Below are positions 42,501 through 49,245 of a stretch of DNA of 64,000 bases, piece by piece. This DNA is from an uncultured Bacteroidota bacterium (GTDB lineage Bacteria > Bacteroidota > Bacteroidia > Bacteroidales > P3): NCBI GenBank assembly GCA_902790215.1, contig CADAQX010000010.1:1-64000 (forward strand), in the 5' to 3' direction. The notes under the pieces were generated by a model. The model did not search any database and was not told where the DNA came from. It saw only the letters and a list, made by a program, of their open reading frames with translations. Numbering within the stretch: the first letter of the stretch is position 1; the number at the start of each line of letters is the position of its first letter. A program made the translations under genes and the position numbers.

Positions 42501-43750
42501 TGTACATCACCGACACAATCCCCGGCCATACGTATCGTGTAGCCCTCACAGGTGGCGGGGTGACTCGTACATTGACACACTCAGGCCCAAGCTCAGTTAC
42601 ACTCACTGGCCTAACCCCATCCTCAGACTATGTGGCGACAATCAGCACCATTTGCGCCGACAGCACAATAAGCAACGAAGTATTGTGCGAGTTCCGCACG
42701 ATGTGTATGCCCCTCACTTATGCCGATATGCCATACATGCTGGACTTTGAGAATTATCCTGCCGGTACAGCGGAAGAGCCTTGTTGGAGATACTACAAAG
42801 TGTTGTCCGACGGCTCGACCATGGTGGAACCATATCTTGTCCACATAGTAGAGAATGATGCCCTTTTGTCCAGTGCACAGAGCGGCATCCACGCGCTGGT
42901 TGTCGCCTCAGGCTCGAACACCCCGACATACTGGGTACTGCCCGCAGTGGACTCCTTGGCCTACAGAGATCTGGAGTTTGGCTACCGCACAGCATGGGGG
43001 GCAAATATCAGTTTCAACTATCGTGCCGACATCGGCGTGATGACCGATCCACTAGACCCAACTACGTTTGTCCTTGTTGACAGCATCGTTTCGGTGGCCG
43101 ACACATATCAGACGGCACACATCGAGTTCTACACCTATACAGGCAACAGCGGGTACATAGCCATCCGCAATCTCAGTGACGGCGGGCTGACCATCGACGA
43201 CTTGACGGTGCGTGCCATCGCGCCTCCCCCAACTCCATCAGGCTTGGAACTGGTGGCTGTCGATAGCCTCAACGCTACAGTCACGTGGCAACCAGGTGGC
43301 GAAGAGGAACTTTGGATGGTGGAACTGTCGTGTGCCGACACACCTGCCACTCAAACATTCACACAATCAAACATTCAGACATTCACTAACCTTGAGCCGC
43401 TGACGCACTACACTGTGCGGGTGGCAGCCGTCGACAAGCACGGTCGAATGAGTGACTGGAGCCAGCCATTGGATTTTTCCACGCTTGACACAATCCATAC
43501 CATAGGTATATCAACGGCTGATCTTGAAAGTGTTTTGGTCTATCCCAATCCGGCGCACGGCAGTGTGACAATCGAGGCAACGAGTCCCGCAACAGTCACT
43601 CTCTTTAGCCTCAACGGGCGTGCAGTCAACACTTGGACGACAGCATCGGGAACCATGACAATAGACTTGTCTGCTGTTCCGCAGGGGGGGTATTTCATCA
43701 AGGTGGTATCACGCGGCAGTGTGACAGTCAGAAAGTTGATAGTGAAATAA
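39572..43750 (+). CDS. Large T9SS-secreted adhesin-like protein with anchor-J and Fn3 repeats
   Basis: A 1,392-aa protein. The start at 39572 gives a clean signal peptide (MKKKHALIAAILLFAVSSTWA); an earlier in-frame ATG at 39470 would spoil it. Four choice-of-anchor-J/MAM-like jelly rolls (openings PFVEDFENC, LPWSESFEDC, LPWSEDFD, MPYMLDFENYP, each with a C-W pair and an IDDI close) alternate with fibronectin III domains (for example ITLTSLTTATDYTFRVRTVC-like and GLTPSSDYVATISTICAD units). The C-terminal VLVYPNPAHGSVTIEA...GGYFIKVVSRGSVTVRKLIVK is a T9SS type A sorting domain. Likely a surface or released glycan- or protein-binding protein; no catalytic domain is visible. Confidence 0.85.
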   Translation: MKKKHALIAAILLFAVSSTWADTLDVCLPWTHAHRYVPINTAYADWGFENEFIYPASRVNEMAGGTITQITFYAMSDSLDFPETFQLRMEEVADTATQPLAWVRTSAVRHVWTGSVAIRDSLWTITLDTAFPYMGGNLLLSFRGLGQDGGFMTYDNIFCVCSTGYHSVTCRNANAQHVINSWLANSPQVLPSATFVYTPGDCRRPMAVTADSVGPHSALLSWDSVSGAMGYEWELYADSLLVDSGLTTASTVTLTSLTTATDYTFRVRTVCDSAATSSYASRSFTTPCDVIRPYDLPFVEDFENCPTMENFHGIRCWTFLAYSRENWLRVERSSGNNIFSFFPQDNSTPQFAVLPQMQGIPSLTLSFRMHNNNRPGSLQVGVMTDPTDTLTFTTVAVFDTVLTANAWQNVVVSFANYTGTTGHIAFRAGMPSSVTMSWIEIDDIVVNVTPTCSQMQGIEVVNVTSSSADIVVNDTDSFGATYIVTLTGGGANRTVTQSGSGTISFAGLAPTTDYTASVRKLCADSTAHLPISVVFRTSCAPMPLPWSESFEDCGLDIPECWKAINRQSNSLSIATAVGYGSGSRSLTCYSSHIPELLVVLPEFSMPLDSLLLGLEVSRYTHGSDSATGVEVGILVDTANASSFVPTATCIPSSFWTWQHYNVTFPSHTSGRIALRFLLVSDVSETAHTFVDNITVEALSDSYVDTCVQPDNIWVTDIRGDRATLHIVSPMAVPHYMVYVDNDSVEVFSSVCTLTGLVNDSLYTVAVSSICADSSRTARTQVQFRTDLCAPMPLPWSEDFDTVNTSGSNSVQLTDALPCWKHCGRGTSTVENEYGTTNSRLKLELGSYNRNNVVVLPDLQGDLSDIEMSFNSIPSYPYNSTDHILQVGYTLTPDDTASFRPLFSFNAADYVVSYNVVPRTETVSFNGAPADSRIALRIPMGDIAFQWYIDDIEVHTVQQCPRPQSVAARRIGADTAELYITDTIPGHTYRVALTGGGVTRTLTHSGPSSVTLTGLTPSSDYVATISTICADSTISNEVLCEFRTMCMPLTYADMPYMLDFENYPAGTAEEPCWRYYKVLSDGSTMVEPYLVHIVENDALLSSAQSGIHALVVASGSNTPTYWVLPAVDSLAYRDLEFGYRTAWGANISFNYRADIGVMTDPLDPTTFVLVDSIVSVADTYQTAHIEFYTYTGNSGYIAIRNLSDGGLTIDDLTVRAIAPPPTPSGLELVAVDSLNATVTWQPGGEEELWMVELSCADTPATQTFTQSNIQTFTNLEPLTHYTVRVAAVDKHGRMSDWSQPLDFSTLDTIHTIGISTADLESVLVYPNPAHGSVTIEATSPATVTLFSLNGRAVNTWTTASGTMTIDLSAVPQGGYFIKVVSRGSVTVRKLIVK

Positions 43751-43852
43751 CACCACAGGCACTACCGACAACAAGGGTTGCAGCAGCTTGTGATATATTC
43801 TACATAAAGCCAGACAAAACAAGTGACAGAAGACGTACAATAAACACAAACA

Positions 43853-44236
43853 ATGAAGAAGATATTGTTAGTATGCACGGCCATCCTCGCCTTGAGCGCG
43901 ATGGCCGCCTGTAAGAACGGGACATCAAGCGAGACAGATACAACTCGTAATGAAGACACCTGTCAAGTTGGGAACGATATTTTTACAGGGTACGACGACC
44001 ATGGGATTACATTCTGTCACGGCGGCTACACCTGGATAAGGAAAGGAGAAAAGTTTGGAATCATTGATAGTTGCGGCAATATCCTTACGCCTGCGATATG
44101 GGATATGGTTCTTGTTGAGGAGCCTGATCATAACATGTTAGTGGAGTTAAAGGGCAAAACCTATATCATAGATACAAACGGCAACCTCACGGAAACAGAT
44201 GAAAAAATCGACTGGTCGGGCGAATCTTACGGATAA
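43853..44236 (+). CDS. Small lipoprotein with WG-repeat-like units
   Basis: A 127-aa protein with a signal peptide and lipobox AMAAC (C19). A Thr/Ser/Asp-rich linker leads to two WG-like beta units (WIRKGEKFGIIDSCGNILTPAIWDMV and ELKGKTYIIDTNGNLTET). It is likely tethered to a membrane and exposed to the periplasm. It opens the run of small lipoprotein and membrane genes at 43.8-47.7 kb. A truncated LOG-gene start follows 22 bases downstream. Function unknown. Confidence 0.7.
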   Translation: MKKILLVCTAILALSAMAACKNGTSSETDTTRNEDTCQVGNDIFTGYDDHGITFCHGGYTWIRKGEKFGIIDSCGNILTPAIWDMVLVEEPDHNMLVELKGKTYIIDTNGNLTETDEKIDWSGESYG

Positions 44237-44257
44237 ACAAGAAAAAATAGAAAATCA

Positions 44258-44365
44258 ATGAACATCTCCATCTCCTGCGGCTCGTCGATGCCGCACAACA
44301 AGGAAATCGTTGAGGCCGCCGCGTCTCAACAAAACCACGCCGAGAAATTGATGCATAACATATAA
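44258..44365 (+). pseudogene. Truncated LOG-family gene start, copy A
   Basis: The open frame MNISISCGSSMPHNKEIVEA and 15 more residues matches the first ~20 residues of the intact LOG protein at 47817 (MNISVFCGATLPRNPEYIHA), then loses similarity and stops at TAA 44363-44365. The nucleotide-binding body and PGGxGT motif are missing. It sits directly upstream of the gene at 44378. Confidence 0.7.
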
Positions 44366-44489
44366 TATAAAAGGTATATGAAAAAAGCACATCCGAGGAA
44401 GAAATCGACCAAGAAGAAAAGCAATAAATATAAAAGGTATATGAAAAAAGCACCTCCGAGGAAGAAATCGACCAAGAAGAAAAGCAATA
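44364..44489 (+). repeat. Tandem duplication of 63 bp spanning a start codon
   Basis: Two near-identical 63-base units (44364-44426 and 44427-44489) each contain AATATAAAAGGTATATG and 16 Lys-rich codons. The duplication copies upstream sequence, start codon and first codons of the following gene. Confidence 0.85.
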
Positions 44490-44833
44490 TAAAGAAAGTT
44501 ATCTTGATACTCGCCGTGCTGTGTGGCATCGTCGTTTCGATAGCCAAATGCGAGAGGGGGCTTTTCGACCACGACAATGCTATGACTGTCAAGGCCGTCA
44601 TCACCGACGTGAGGCCATACTACGGCGGAGGATACGGGTCTAACTACAAAGCTGTCTATGAATACTCTGTGAACGGAGGCACCTACAACAGTTCGGACCA
44701 GATTTGCTATGACACCTACAAGAGACTGAACATTGGCGACACCGTATCGGTCTTGGTAAACAATAACGATTACAACCAAACGGAGCTGTTGCTTGAGCAA
44801 GACAAAATACTTAAATTTCATATCGATTTCTAA
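44378..44833 (+). CDS. Single-pass membrane protein with Lys-rich N-terminus
   Basis: A 151-aa protein from the first ATG, or 130 aa from the second ATG (44441) created by the 63-bp duplication. The N-terminus is very basic (HPRKKSTKKKSNKYKRYMKK). One transmembrane helix (about 42-58, VILILAVLCGIVVSIA) follows, then an extracytoplasmic beta domain with VKAVITDVRPYYGGGYGSNYKAVYEY and YKRLNIGDTVSVLVNNND. This last part looks like the small DUF3592-type fold. Function unknown. Two truncated LOG-related pieces flank it. Confidence 0.6.
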   Translation: MKKAHPRKKSTKKKSNKYKRYMKKAPPRKKSTKKKSNIKKVILILAVLCGIVVSIAKCERGLFDHDNAMTVKAVITDVRPYYGGGYGSNYKAVYEYSVNGGTYNSSDQICYDTYKRLNIGDTVSVLVNNNDYNQTELLLEQDKILKFHIDF

Positions 44834-45011
44834 TTCGCTTAATATTTCACCAATAAATATAATGTATATTGAACTTTCCGCACAGATTCCCGACATCACT
44901 ATCGGCCGCTCCGCCTGCTGTCGCCTGCGAGCTTGACGAGCGAGACCGATTTTCAGTCCGGAAGTGCTCCCCGCACATGTGCGAGCCCGATTTTCGCACA
45001 AAAACAATACC

Positions 45012-45055
45012 CCGCTCATGAGCGCGGTGAAACTGAACGAATGAAACAACAGATT
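45012..45055 (+). repeat. LOG-associated junction repeat, copy E
   Basis: GAGCGCGGTGAAA at 45020 followed by AATGAAACAACAGATT matches the junction after LOG fragment C (46336-46372) and partly that after fragment B (45669-45701). Here the LOG start itself is absent, replaced by a 130-base GC-rich spacer (44880-45011) with GCACATGTGC and CTCATGAG palindromes. It ends at the start of the next gene. Confidence 0.6.
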
Positions 45056-45059
45056 GAAT

Positions 45060-45635
45060 ATGAAAAATAATAACAAGAACTCTATTCTCGACTGGGAGAA
45101 GCTGAGGAGCCAGCCGCCGCTGGTTCAGGCAATCTCCATCCTGTCACTGGTGATGCTGGTGGCGATGGTTTTCACGACGCGGCAGTACATCGTCACCTTG
45201 CCGTGGTTCACGTATGTGGCGCTTGCTGGCGGCATCTGCCTCTTTCTCGGGATATTCCTCTACGCCTACAAGAGCCGGTTGCAGACCGTCGGCAAGTACT
45301 TCTTCGGCTTTGTGGTGATTGTGTATGCCGCTCTCATTGTAACCGTCTATGCCGGAATCGGCAGCGAGCGCGAATGGAAAGACCTTGAGGTCGAATCGTA
45401 CTATGTTCATAGCACCAGCGGAATCAAACTAAAGGGTCCGTCGTACCTTGTTGTCTCCATCGACGACCAACCTGTGCATATCTACAAATACGACCAGTCG
45501 CCGGAAACGCTGACCAAACGCTACGGATCAGATTTCAACGACTCCGTCACCGTCGACCTGACGGCCCGTCAGATTGTGCCACACTTCTACGTGAAGCCCA
45601 AGGCCAAAGTCAAACCGAGAGTGGACGGCAAATGA
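45060..45635 (+). CDS. Membrane protein of unknown function with three transmembrane helices
   Basis: A 191-aa protein starting at ATG 45060 (MKNNNKNSILDWEKL). Hydrophobic helices lie at about 24-42, 50-70 and 80-100. An extracytoplasmic C-terminal domain follows (WKDLEVESYYVHSTSGIKLKGPSYLVVSIDDQPVHIYKYDQ), ending in a Lys/Val-rich tail. No family recognised with confidence. Its stop TGA overlaps the ATG of truncated LOG copy B (ATGA), which is how a gene would be placed if it had been inserted directly in front of a translationally coupled LOG start. Confidence 0.6.
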   Translation: MKNNNKNSILDWEKLRSQPPLVQAISILSLVMLVAMVFTTRQYIVTLPWFTYVALAGGICLFLGIFLYAYKSRLQTVGKYFFGFVVIVYAALIVTVYAGIGSEREWKDLEVESYYVHSTSGIKLKGPSYLVVSIDDQPVHIYKYDQSPETLTKRYGSDFNDSVTVDLTARQIVPHFYVKPKAKVKPRVDGK

Positions 45636-45679
45636 ACATAGCAGTCTTCTGCGGGGCGTCGCACCCGTGCGCGGTGTAA
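45632..45679 (+). pseudogene. Truncated LOG-family gene start, copy B
   Basis: ATGAACATAGCAGTCTTCTG begins a 15-codon frame (MNIAVFCGASHPCAV, then TAA). The first 12 codons correspond to the LOG N-terminus at 47817. The junction repeat CGCGGTG-TAAATG with AATGAAACAA follows. Confidence 0.7.
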
Positions 45680-45730
45680 ATGCACGAATGAAACAATAAA
45701 ATGAAGTAAAACAATAAACACATTCAGACA

Positions 45731-46204
45731 ATGAAGAAGATATTTTTGTTCGGCGCTATGGTGTACGCCATCGGAATGATGACCGCCTGCAAGAGCGGGA
45801 CTGAAAACGAAAACATTGATGAAACACTGCTCGTAGGGCAGTGGGATTTTGTCTATGAGATTAACGATTGGAAAGCAAGCGATGGCGCTATTTACGACAC
45901 TTGCGACTCCGAATGCAGCCCTCTTCTTGGCATAGAGTTCACAGATGACGGCAAGTGCACCTACACATTCGTCAACGGGACAATGGATTTCTCCGAAGAA
46001 TCCTTCTCTGTCGAGATGGACACGATTCTCCAGTCCTTCCAGTATCATATCACCGACGGCACAATTGTTCTTTCCGACGGTGACCAGCAAGGGAAAATCC
46101 AAATATCAAAGTTGACAACGGACACGTTGGCTCTGATTGAGAAACAGGATAGTCCGGCAGTAAGCGCAACAGACATCACCGTTCTTGTCAGGCACAATCA
46201 ATAG
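45731..46204 (+). CDS. Lipocalin-like lipoprotein
   Basis: A 157-aa protein with a signal peptide and lipobox MMTAC (C19). The mature part begins LLVGQWDFVYEINDWKA, the G-x-W strand that opens lipocalin/DUF5004-like small beta-barrels in Bacteroidales lipoproteins. It continues with GIEFTDDGKCTYTF and IVLSDGDQQGKIQISKLTTDTLAL. It probably sits in the outer or inner membrane facing the periplasm and may bind a small hydrophobic ligand, which is inference. It is flanked by truncated LOG copies B and C. Confidence 0.7.
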   Translation: MKKIFLFGAMVYAIGMMTACKSGTENENIDETLLVGQWDFVYEINDWKASDGAIYDTCDSECSPLLGIEFTDDGKCTYTFVNGTMDFSEESFSVEMDTILQSFQYHITDGTIVLSDGDQQGKIQISKLTTDTLALIEKQDSPAVSATDITVLVRHNQ

Positions 46205-46301
46205 TAATTTGAGAACGGTTGCCGCACCCCTGCGCCAGCCCCAACCGATACAGGAAACTGCCGCCGTCCTCGCAGACAGCAATGAAAACAGAAACAACAC
46301 A

Positions 46302-46361
46302 ATGAACATCTCAGCCTTCTGCGGGGCGTCGCTCCCGAGCGCGGTGAAAATGCAAAAATGA
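46302..46361 (+). pseudogene. Truncated LOG-family gene start, copy C
   Basis: A 19-codon frame, MNISAFCGASLPSAVKMQK then TGA. Its first 12 codons are the LOG N-terminus. It runs into the junction repeat (GAGCGCGGTGAAA...AATGAAACAACAGAT) shared with 45018-45053, then the next gene starts at 46377. Confidence 0.72.
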
Positions 46362-46376
46362 AACAACAGATAAAAG

Positions 46377-46820
46377 ATGCTAAAGTTTTACAAATACTGT
46401 TTCTATAGAATCACGCGGTTCTGGGACCATCCCGTGCATTACTCCTTGTCCTATGACCCGCTGACGCAGAAGGTCGATCCGACCCATCTGATATCCTCGA
46501 TGGGCATCGTATCGCTGCTTCAAATCTCCAACCTCAACACGCTGCTGATCCTGCCCGTTCTGCTGTTCGGCCACCAGCTGTCGGCCAACCTGCTGTGGAT
46601 TATCGTGGTGGCAATCGCCGTTTTCAACGTCTTCATCCTTAACAAAGAGAAGCTGTACGACGACTGCGAGGCCCGGTGGAAAGACGAGCCCCCGAAAGCG
46701 CGCAAGAGGAACCGCTGGCTACTGATAGCCTACTTCGTCGCCAGCGCCGTGCTGATGGTCGTGTCGTTCAAGATTGTGTATCTCCCTCACTCAATGACAT
46801 TGCCCTTCTGGGGGAATTGA
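46377..46820 (+). CDS. Small multipass membrane protein of unknown function
   Basis: A 147-aa protein with an amphipathic basic N-terminus (MLKFYKYCFYRITRFWDH). Two or three hydrophobic helices follow (about 41-64 and 70-88, ILPVLLFGHQLSANLLWIIVVAIAVFNVFIL; 114-134, LLIAYFVASAVLMVVSFKIVYL). A charged loop KEKLYDDCEARWKDEPPKARKR separates the last two. No family recognised. It starts a few bases after LOG copy C and its junction repeat. Confidence 0.6.
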   Translation: MLKFYKYCFYRITRFWDHPVHYSLSYDPLTQKVDPTHLISSMGIVSLLQISNLNTLLILPVLLFGHQLSANLLWIIVVAIAVFNVFILNKEKLYDDCEARWKDEPPKARKRNRWLLIAYFVASAVLMVVSFKIVYLPHSMTLPFWGN

Positions 46821-46925
46821 CCTATCGCATAACCAAAAGAGCCTCAACGGCCAACGACAAATCGCCACCCCACATATGTACACGCCGAAAAAAGACAAAT
46901 GAAACAACCGATTAACATAAAGACC

Positions 46926-47729
46926 ATGAAGAAAGCAATGATACTATGCGCTGCATGCGCCATGATGGCCGCTGCAGCCGTATCCTGTTCCGATTCCAAC
47001 CAAAACAACAAAACCATGAGCAACAATGAAGAATGCCTTATCTGCGGAGCCCCGCTGGAGTATCTCGAAAACGACACTATGATGGAATGTGTGCTGTGCC
47101 ACAAGCAAGAGCCCAGCAAAACACGCTGCACGGCAGGACACTACGTCTGTTCCGACTGTCACATGGCAGGAATGGATTCCATTATAGTCCTTTGCCTCAA
47201 CGAGACTTCCAAAGACCCCATTGCCATCCTCGAAAAGATGATGTCGAAACCATTCTGCCACATGCACGGCCCCGAGCATCACGTGCTGGTGGGTGCCGCA
47301 CTGCTGACCGCATATAACAATACCGTCACTTCCGACACCATGAAATTGGACCTTCCCGCCTGCCTGACCGAGGTAATCAGTCGGGGACGGCAAGTGCCGG
47401 GCGGTGCCTGCGGTTATATGGGTGCCTGCGGTGCCGCCATCAGCACGGGGATATTCCTGTCCATCGTCACACGCAACACACCCCTCTCAACCGACACCTG
47501 GCGACTGTGCAACCTGATGACATCCCGTGCGCTTGAACAGGTTGCCCTGAACGGAGGTCCCCGCTGCTGCAAACGCGACTCATACCTGTCGATACTCACC
47601 GCCGTCGATTTCGTAAAAGAGAATCTGGGTGTCGAAATGGAAAAGCCTCAGGTTACCTGCTCCCGCAGCAGCATCAACAACCAATGCATCGGGAAGAAAT
47701 GTCCCTTTTGCCCGGGGGGGCTGAATTGA
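46926..47729 (+). CDS. DUF5714-type cysteine-rich lipoprotein
   Basis: A 267-aa protein. I prefer ATG 46926 (MKKAMILCAACAMMAAAAVSC) to the in-frame ATG at 46899, because it gives a signal peptide with lipobox AAVSC. The mature part opens with a zinc-finger-like CLICGAPLEYL...CVLCHK...CTAGHYVCSDCH. A mostly helical region with GGACGYMGACGAAISTGIFLSIV follows, and the end has C-rich CIGKKCPFCPGG. DUF5714 is often found as a cytoplasmic protein in anaerobes; a lipoprotein signal on it is unusual. Function unknown, with metal or Fe-S binding likely. Low-complexity AATTGAG repeats follow the stop. Confidence 0.72.
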   Translation: MKKAMILCAACAMMAAAAVSCSDSNQNNKTMSNNEECLICGAPLEYLENDTMMECVLCHKQEPSKTRCTAGHYVCSDCHMAGMDSIIVLCLNETSKDPIAILEKMMSKPFCHMHGPEHHVLVGAALLTAYNNTVTSDTMKLDLPACLTEVISRGRQVPGGACGYMGACGAAISTGIFLSIVTRNTPLSTDTWRLCNLMTSRALEQVALNGGPRCCKRDSYLSILTAVDFVKENLGVEMEKPQVTCSRSSINNQCIGKKCPFCPGGLN

Positions 47730-47760
47730 GAATTGAGAATTAAGAATTGGCTGCCGCACA
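47727..47760. repeat. Heptad repeat with GCTGCCGCAC box
   Basis: AATTGAGAATTGAGAATTAA is followed by GGCTGCCGCACAATTTTTG. The arrangement is the same as 1693-1740: heptads directly after a stop codon, then GCTGCCGCAC. Confidence 0.5.
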
Positions 47761-47816
47761 ATTTTTGTTCGCCTTTCTCGTTATAATTTTTCACAAATCA
47801 GTAATTCTCTTGTCCT

Positions 47817-48404
47817 ATGAACATCTCAGTTTTCTGCGGCGCCACACTTCCACGCAACCCCGAGTATATCCATGCAGCCCGGCACCTCGGTCAGCTCCTC
47901 GCCCAGGGCGGCCACACGCTGCTCTACGGCGGCAGCAACCTCGGGCTGATGGGCACCGTCAGCGGTGCAGTCCTTGAAGGGGGAGGCCGTGTGGTAGGGG
48001 TCATTCCCTCTTTCTTCACCGAGGAGATCATTCTCTCCCAGCCCGTCACCGAACTGGTGCGCGTTGCCACCATTGCCGAGCGCAAGGAGTACCTTATCGC
48101 CCACAGCGATGCCTTTATTGCCCTTCCCGGCGGCATCGGCACTATCGACGAGACCTTTGAAGTACTCGTAGCCAACCAGCTGGGGCTGTGCAGCAAGCCC
48201 ATGGGGTTGCTCAACACCCTCGGTTTCTTCAACCCGCAATACGACATGCTCCGCCGCATGGAAGCCGACGGGCTCTACAACCTCACCGATGCCCGTTATC
48301 TGATTATTGACGACCAACCCGAAGGGCTTCTCCAAATGCTGGCCGCTTTCGTACCCCTCCCCAACGACGGCCCCGTGGCACGCCGTCTTCGCAGCAAAGC
48401 CTAA
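47817..48404 (+). CDS. LOG-family (TIGR00730) Rossmann-fold protein
   Basis: A 195-aa intact member of the Lonely Guy family: MNISVFCGATLPRNPEY, LLYGGSNLGLMG, and the signature PGGIGTIDETFEV (104-116). LOG proteins are cytokinin-type nucleoside-5'-monophosphate phosphoribohydrolases, which release a base from AMP-like nucleotides; bacterial roles are often in nucleotide turnover. The gene is the intact end-point of a series in which its first codons appear truncated at 44258, 45632 and 46302. The nuclease gene follows after three bases. Confidence 0.9.
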   Translation: MNISVFCGATLPRNPEYIHAARHLGQLLAQGGHTLLYGGSNLGLMGTVSGAVLEGGGRVVGVIPSFFTEEIILSQPVTELVRVATIAERKEYLIAHSDAFIALPGGIGTIDETFEVLVANQLGLCSKPMGLLNTLGFFNPQYDMLRRMEADGLYNLTDARYLIIDDQPEGLLQMLAAFVPLPNDGPVARRLRSKA

Positions 48405-48407
48405 TCT

Positions 48408-49115
48408 ATGGCACAAAGCTATCTGCTCACTAAATCCAAGTACATTCACGGCCTGCAGTGCGACCGGGCACTGTGGTTAGATGTGTTTAACCCTAAACTG
48501 GCGCGATACTCTGCGGAGCAAATGCGACGATTCGACCACGGGCGCGAGTTTGAGCATTCATTCAAAGACACGTTTCCCAACGGCATTGACATCAGTGCCG
48601 AACTCAAACGCAACACTGAAGCCTACCCTACCCTCACCGCGCAGCTATTAGACAAGGATGAGGAAACAGACCTTTTCGAGGCAGGTTTCCTTTACAACGA
48701 GGTGCTGGTACTGGCTGACGTGGTGCACCGCCGACTTGACGGCAGCCTCGACGTCTATGAGGTCAAATCCGGCTCCACACTCAGCGACACATACCGCCGC
48801 GATGCCGCCATCCAAAACTATGTCATTTCCCATTGCCACCCAATTCACTCTTTCAACATCGTCCACAATACCCCCACAGAAAAAACTGATAGTTCAGAAA
48901 GCTCCGACTACCCCGACAAAAGATTCACCATAATCAACCTAACCGAAGAACTACAAGCGCAGCACTCCGAGATAGAAAACAATATAGCCTTGATGAAAGA
49001 AATCCTGTGCCACGGCGAGCCCGCCACCCCCACTGGGCAGCATTGCCTTACGCCCTACGCCTGCCCCTATCAACACTACTGTGCCCAAGGCATCCGTCAG
49101 CTGTCGCTGTTCTGA
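48408..49115 (+). CDS. Cas4/RecB-like PD-(D/E)XK nuclease, short DUF2779-type form
   Basis: A 235-aa protein. It begins LTKSKYIHGLQCDRALWLDVFNP, the N-terminus of Cas4/DUF2779 proteins, with the first Fe-S cysteine. The nuclease core is ADVVHRRLDGSLDVYEVKSGS (D, then E-V-K), followed by AAIQNYVISH. The C-terminal CLTPYACPYQHYC supplies three more cysteines for a 4Fe-4S cluster. It would be an Fe-S 5'-3' exonuclease or related. DUF2779 proteins usually carry another ~250 residues that are missing here. It starts three bases after the LOG gene. It is 12 kb from cas9 and not part of that locus. Confidence 0.75.
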   Translation: MAQSYLLTKSKYIHGLQCDRALWLDVFNPKLARYSAEQMRRFDHGREFEHSFKDTFPNGIDISAELKRNTEAYPTLTAQLLDKDEETDLFEAGFLYNEVLVLADVVHRRLDGSLDVYEVKSGSTLSDTYRRDAAIQNYVISHCHPIHSFNIVHNTPTEKTDSSESSDYPDKRFTIINLTEELQAQHSEIENNIALMKEILCHGEPATPTGQHCLTPYACPYQHYCAQGIRQLSLF

Positions 49116-49245
49116 GAGATTGAGGGATTGAGGGTTAAAGGGTTTGAGGGTTTGATACTTTAAAACATTAAAACCTTCCTCCCTTTAAACCATAAAACTT
49201 TTCTCCCCTAAAACCTTAAAACCCTACAACCTTCCTCCCCTAAAA
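49116..49245. repeat. Heptad low-complexity repeats with inverted arms
   Basis: TTGAGGGATTGAGGGTTAAA and similar G-rich heptads (49120-49160) face C-rich counterparts (CCTTTAAACCATAAAAC to CCCTAAAACC, 49180-49245). They form a degenerate inverted structure between the convergent nuclease and dus genes. Confidence 0.55.

Noticed and set aside
44364-44489. Two 63-bp repeats as CRISPR-like units
   Set aside because: They are adjacent with no spacer and are read as protein, including a start codon, so this is a tandem duplication.
46899-46925. Nine-residue N-terminal extension of the DUF5714 lipoprotein
   Set aside because: It is part of the repeated AATGAAACAAC junction motif and would bury the lipoprotein signal peptide that begins at 46926.
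48408-49115. Cas4-like gene as CRISPR adaptation module of the cas9 locus
   Set aside because: It is 12 kb away, next to LOG, and type II-C loci do not normally use Cas4. A DUF2779-type nuclease is more likely.
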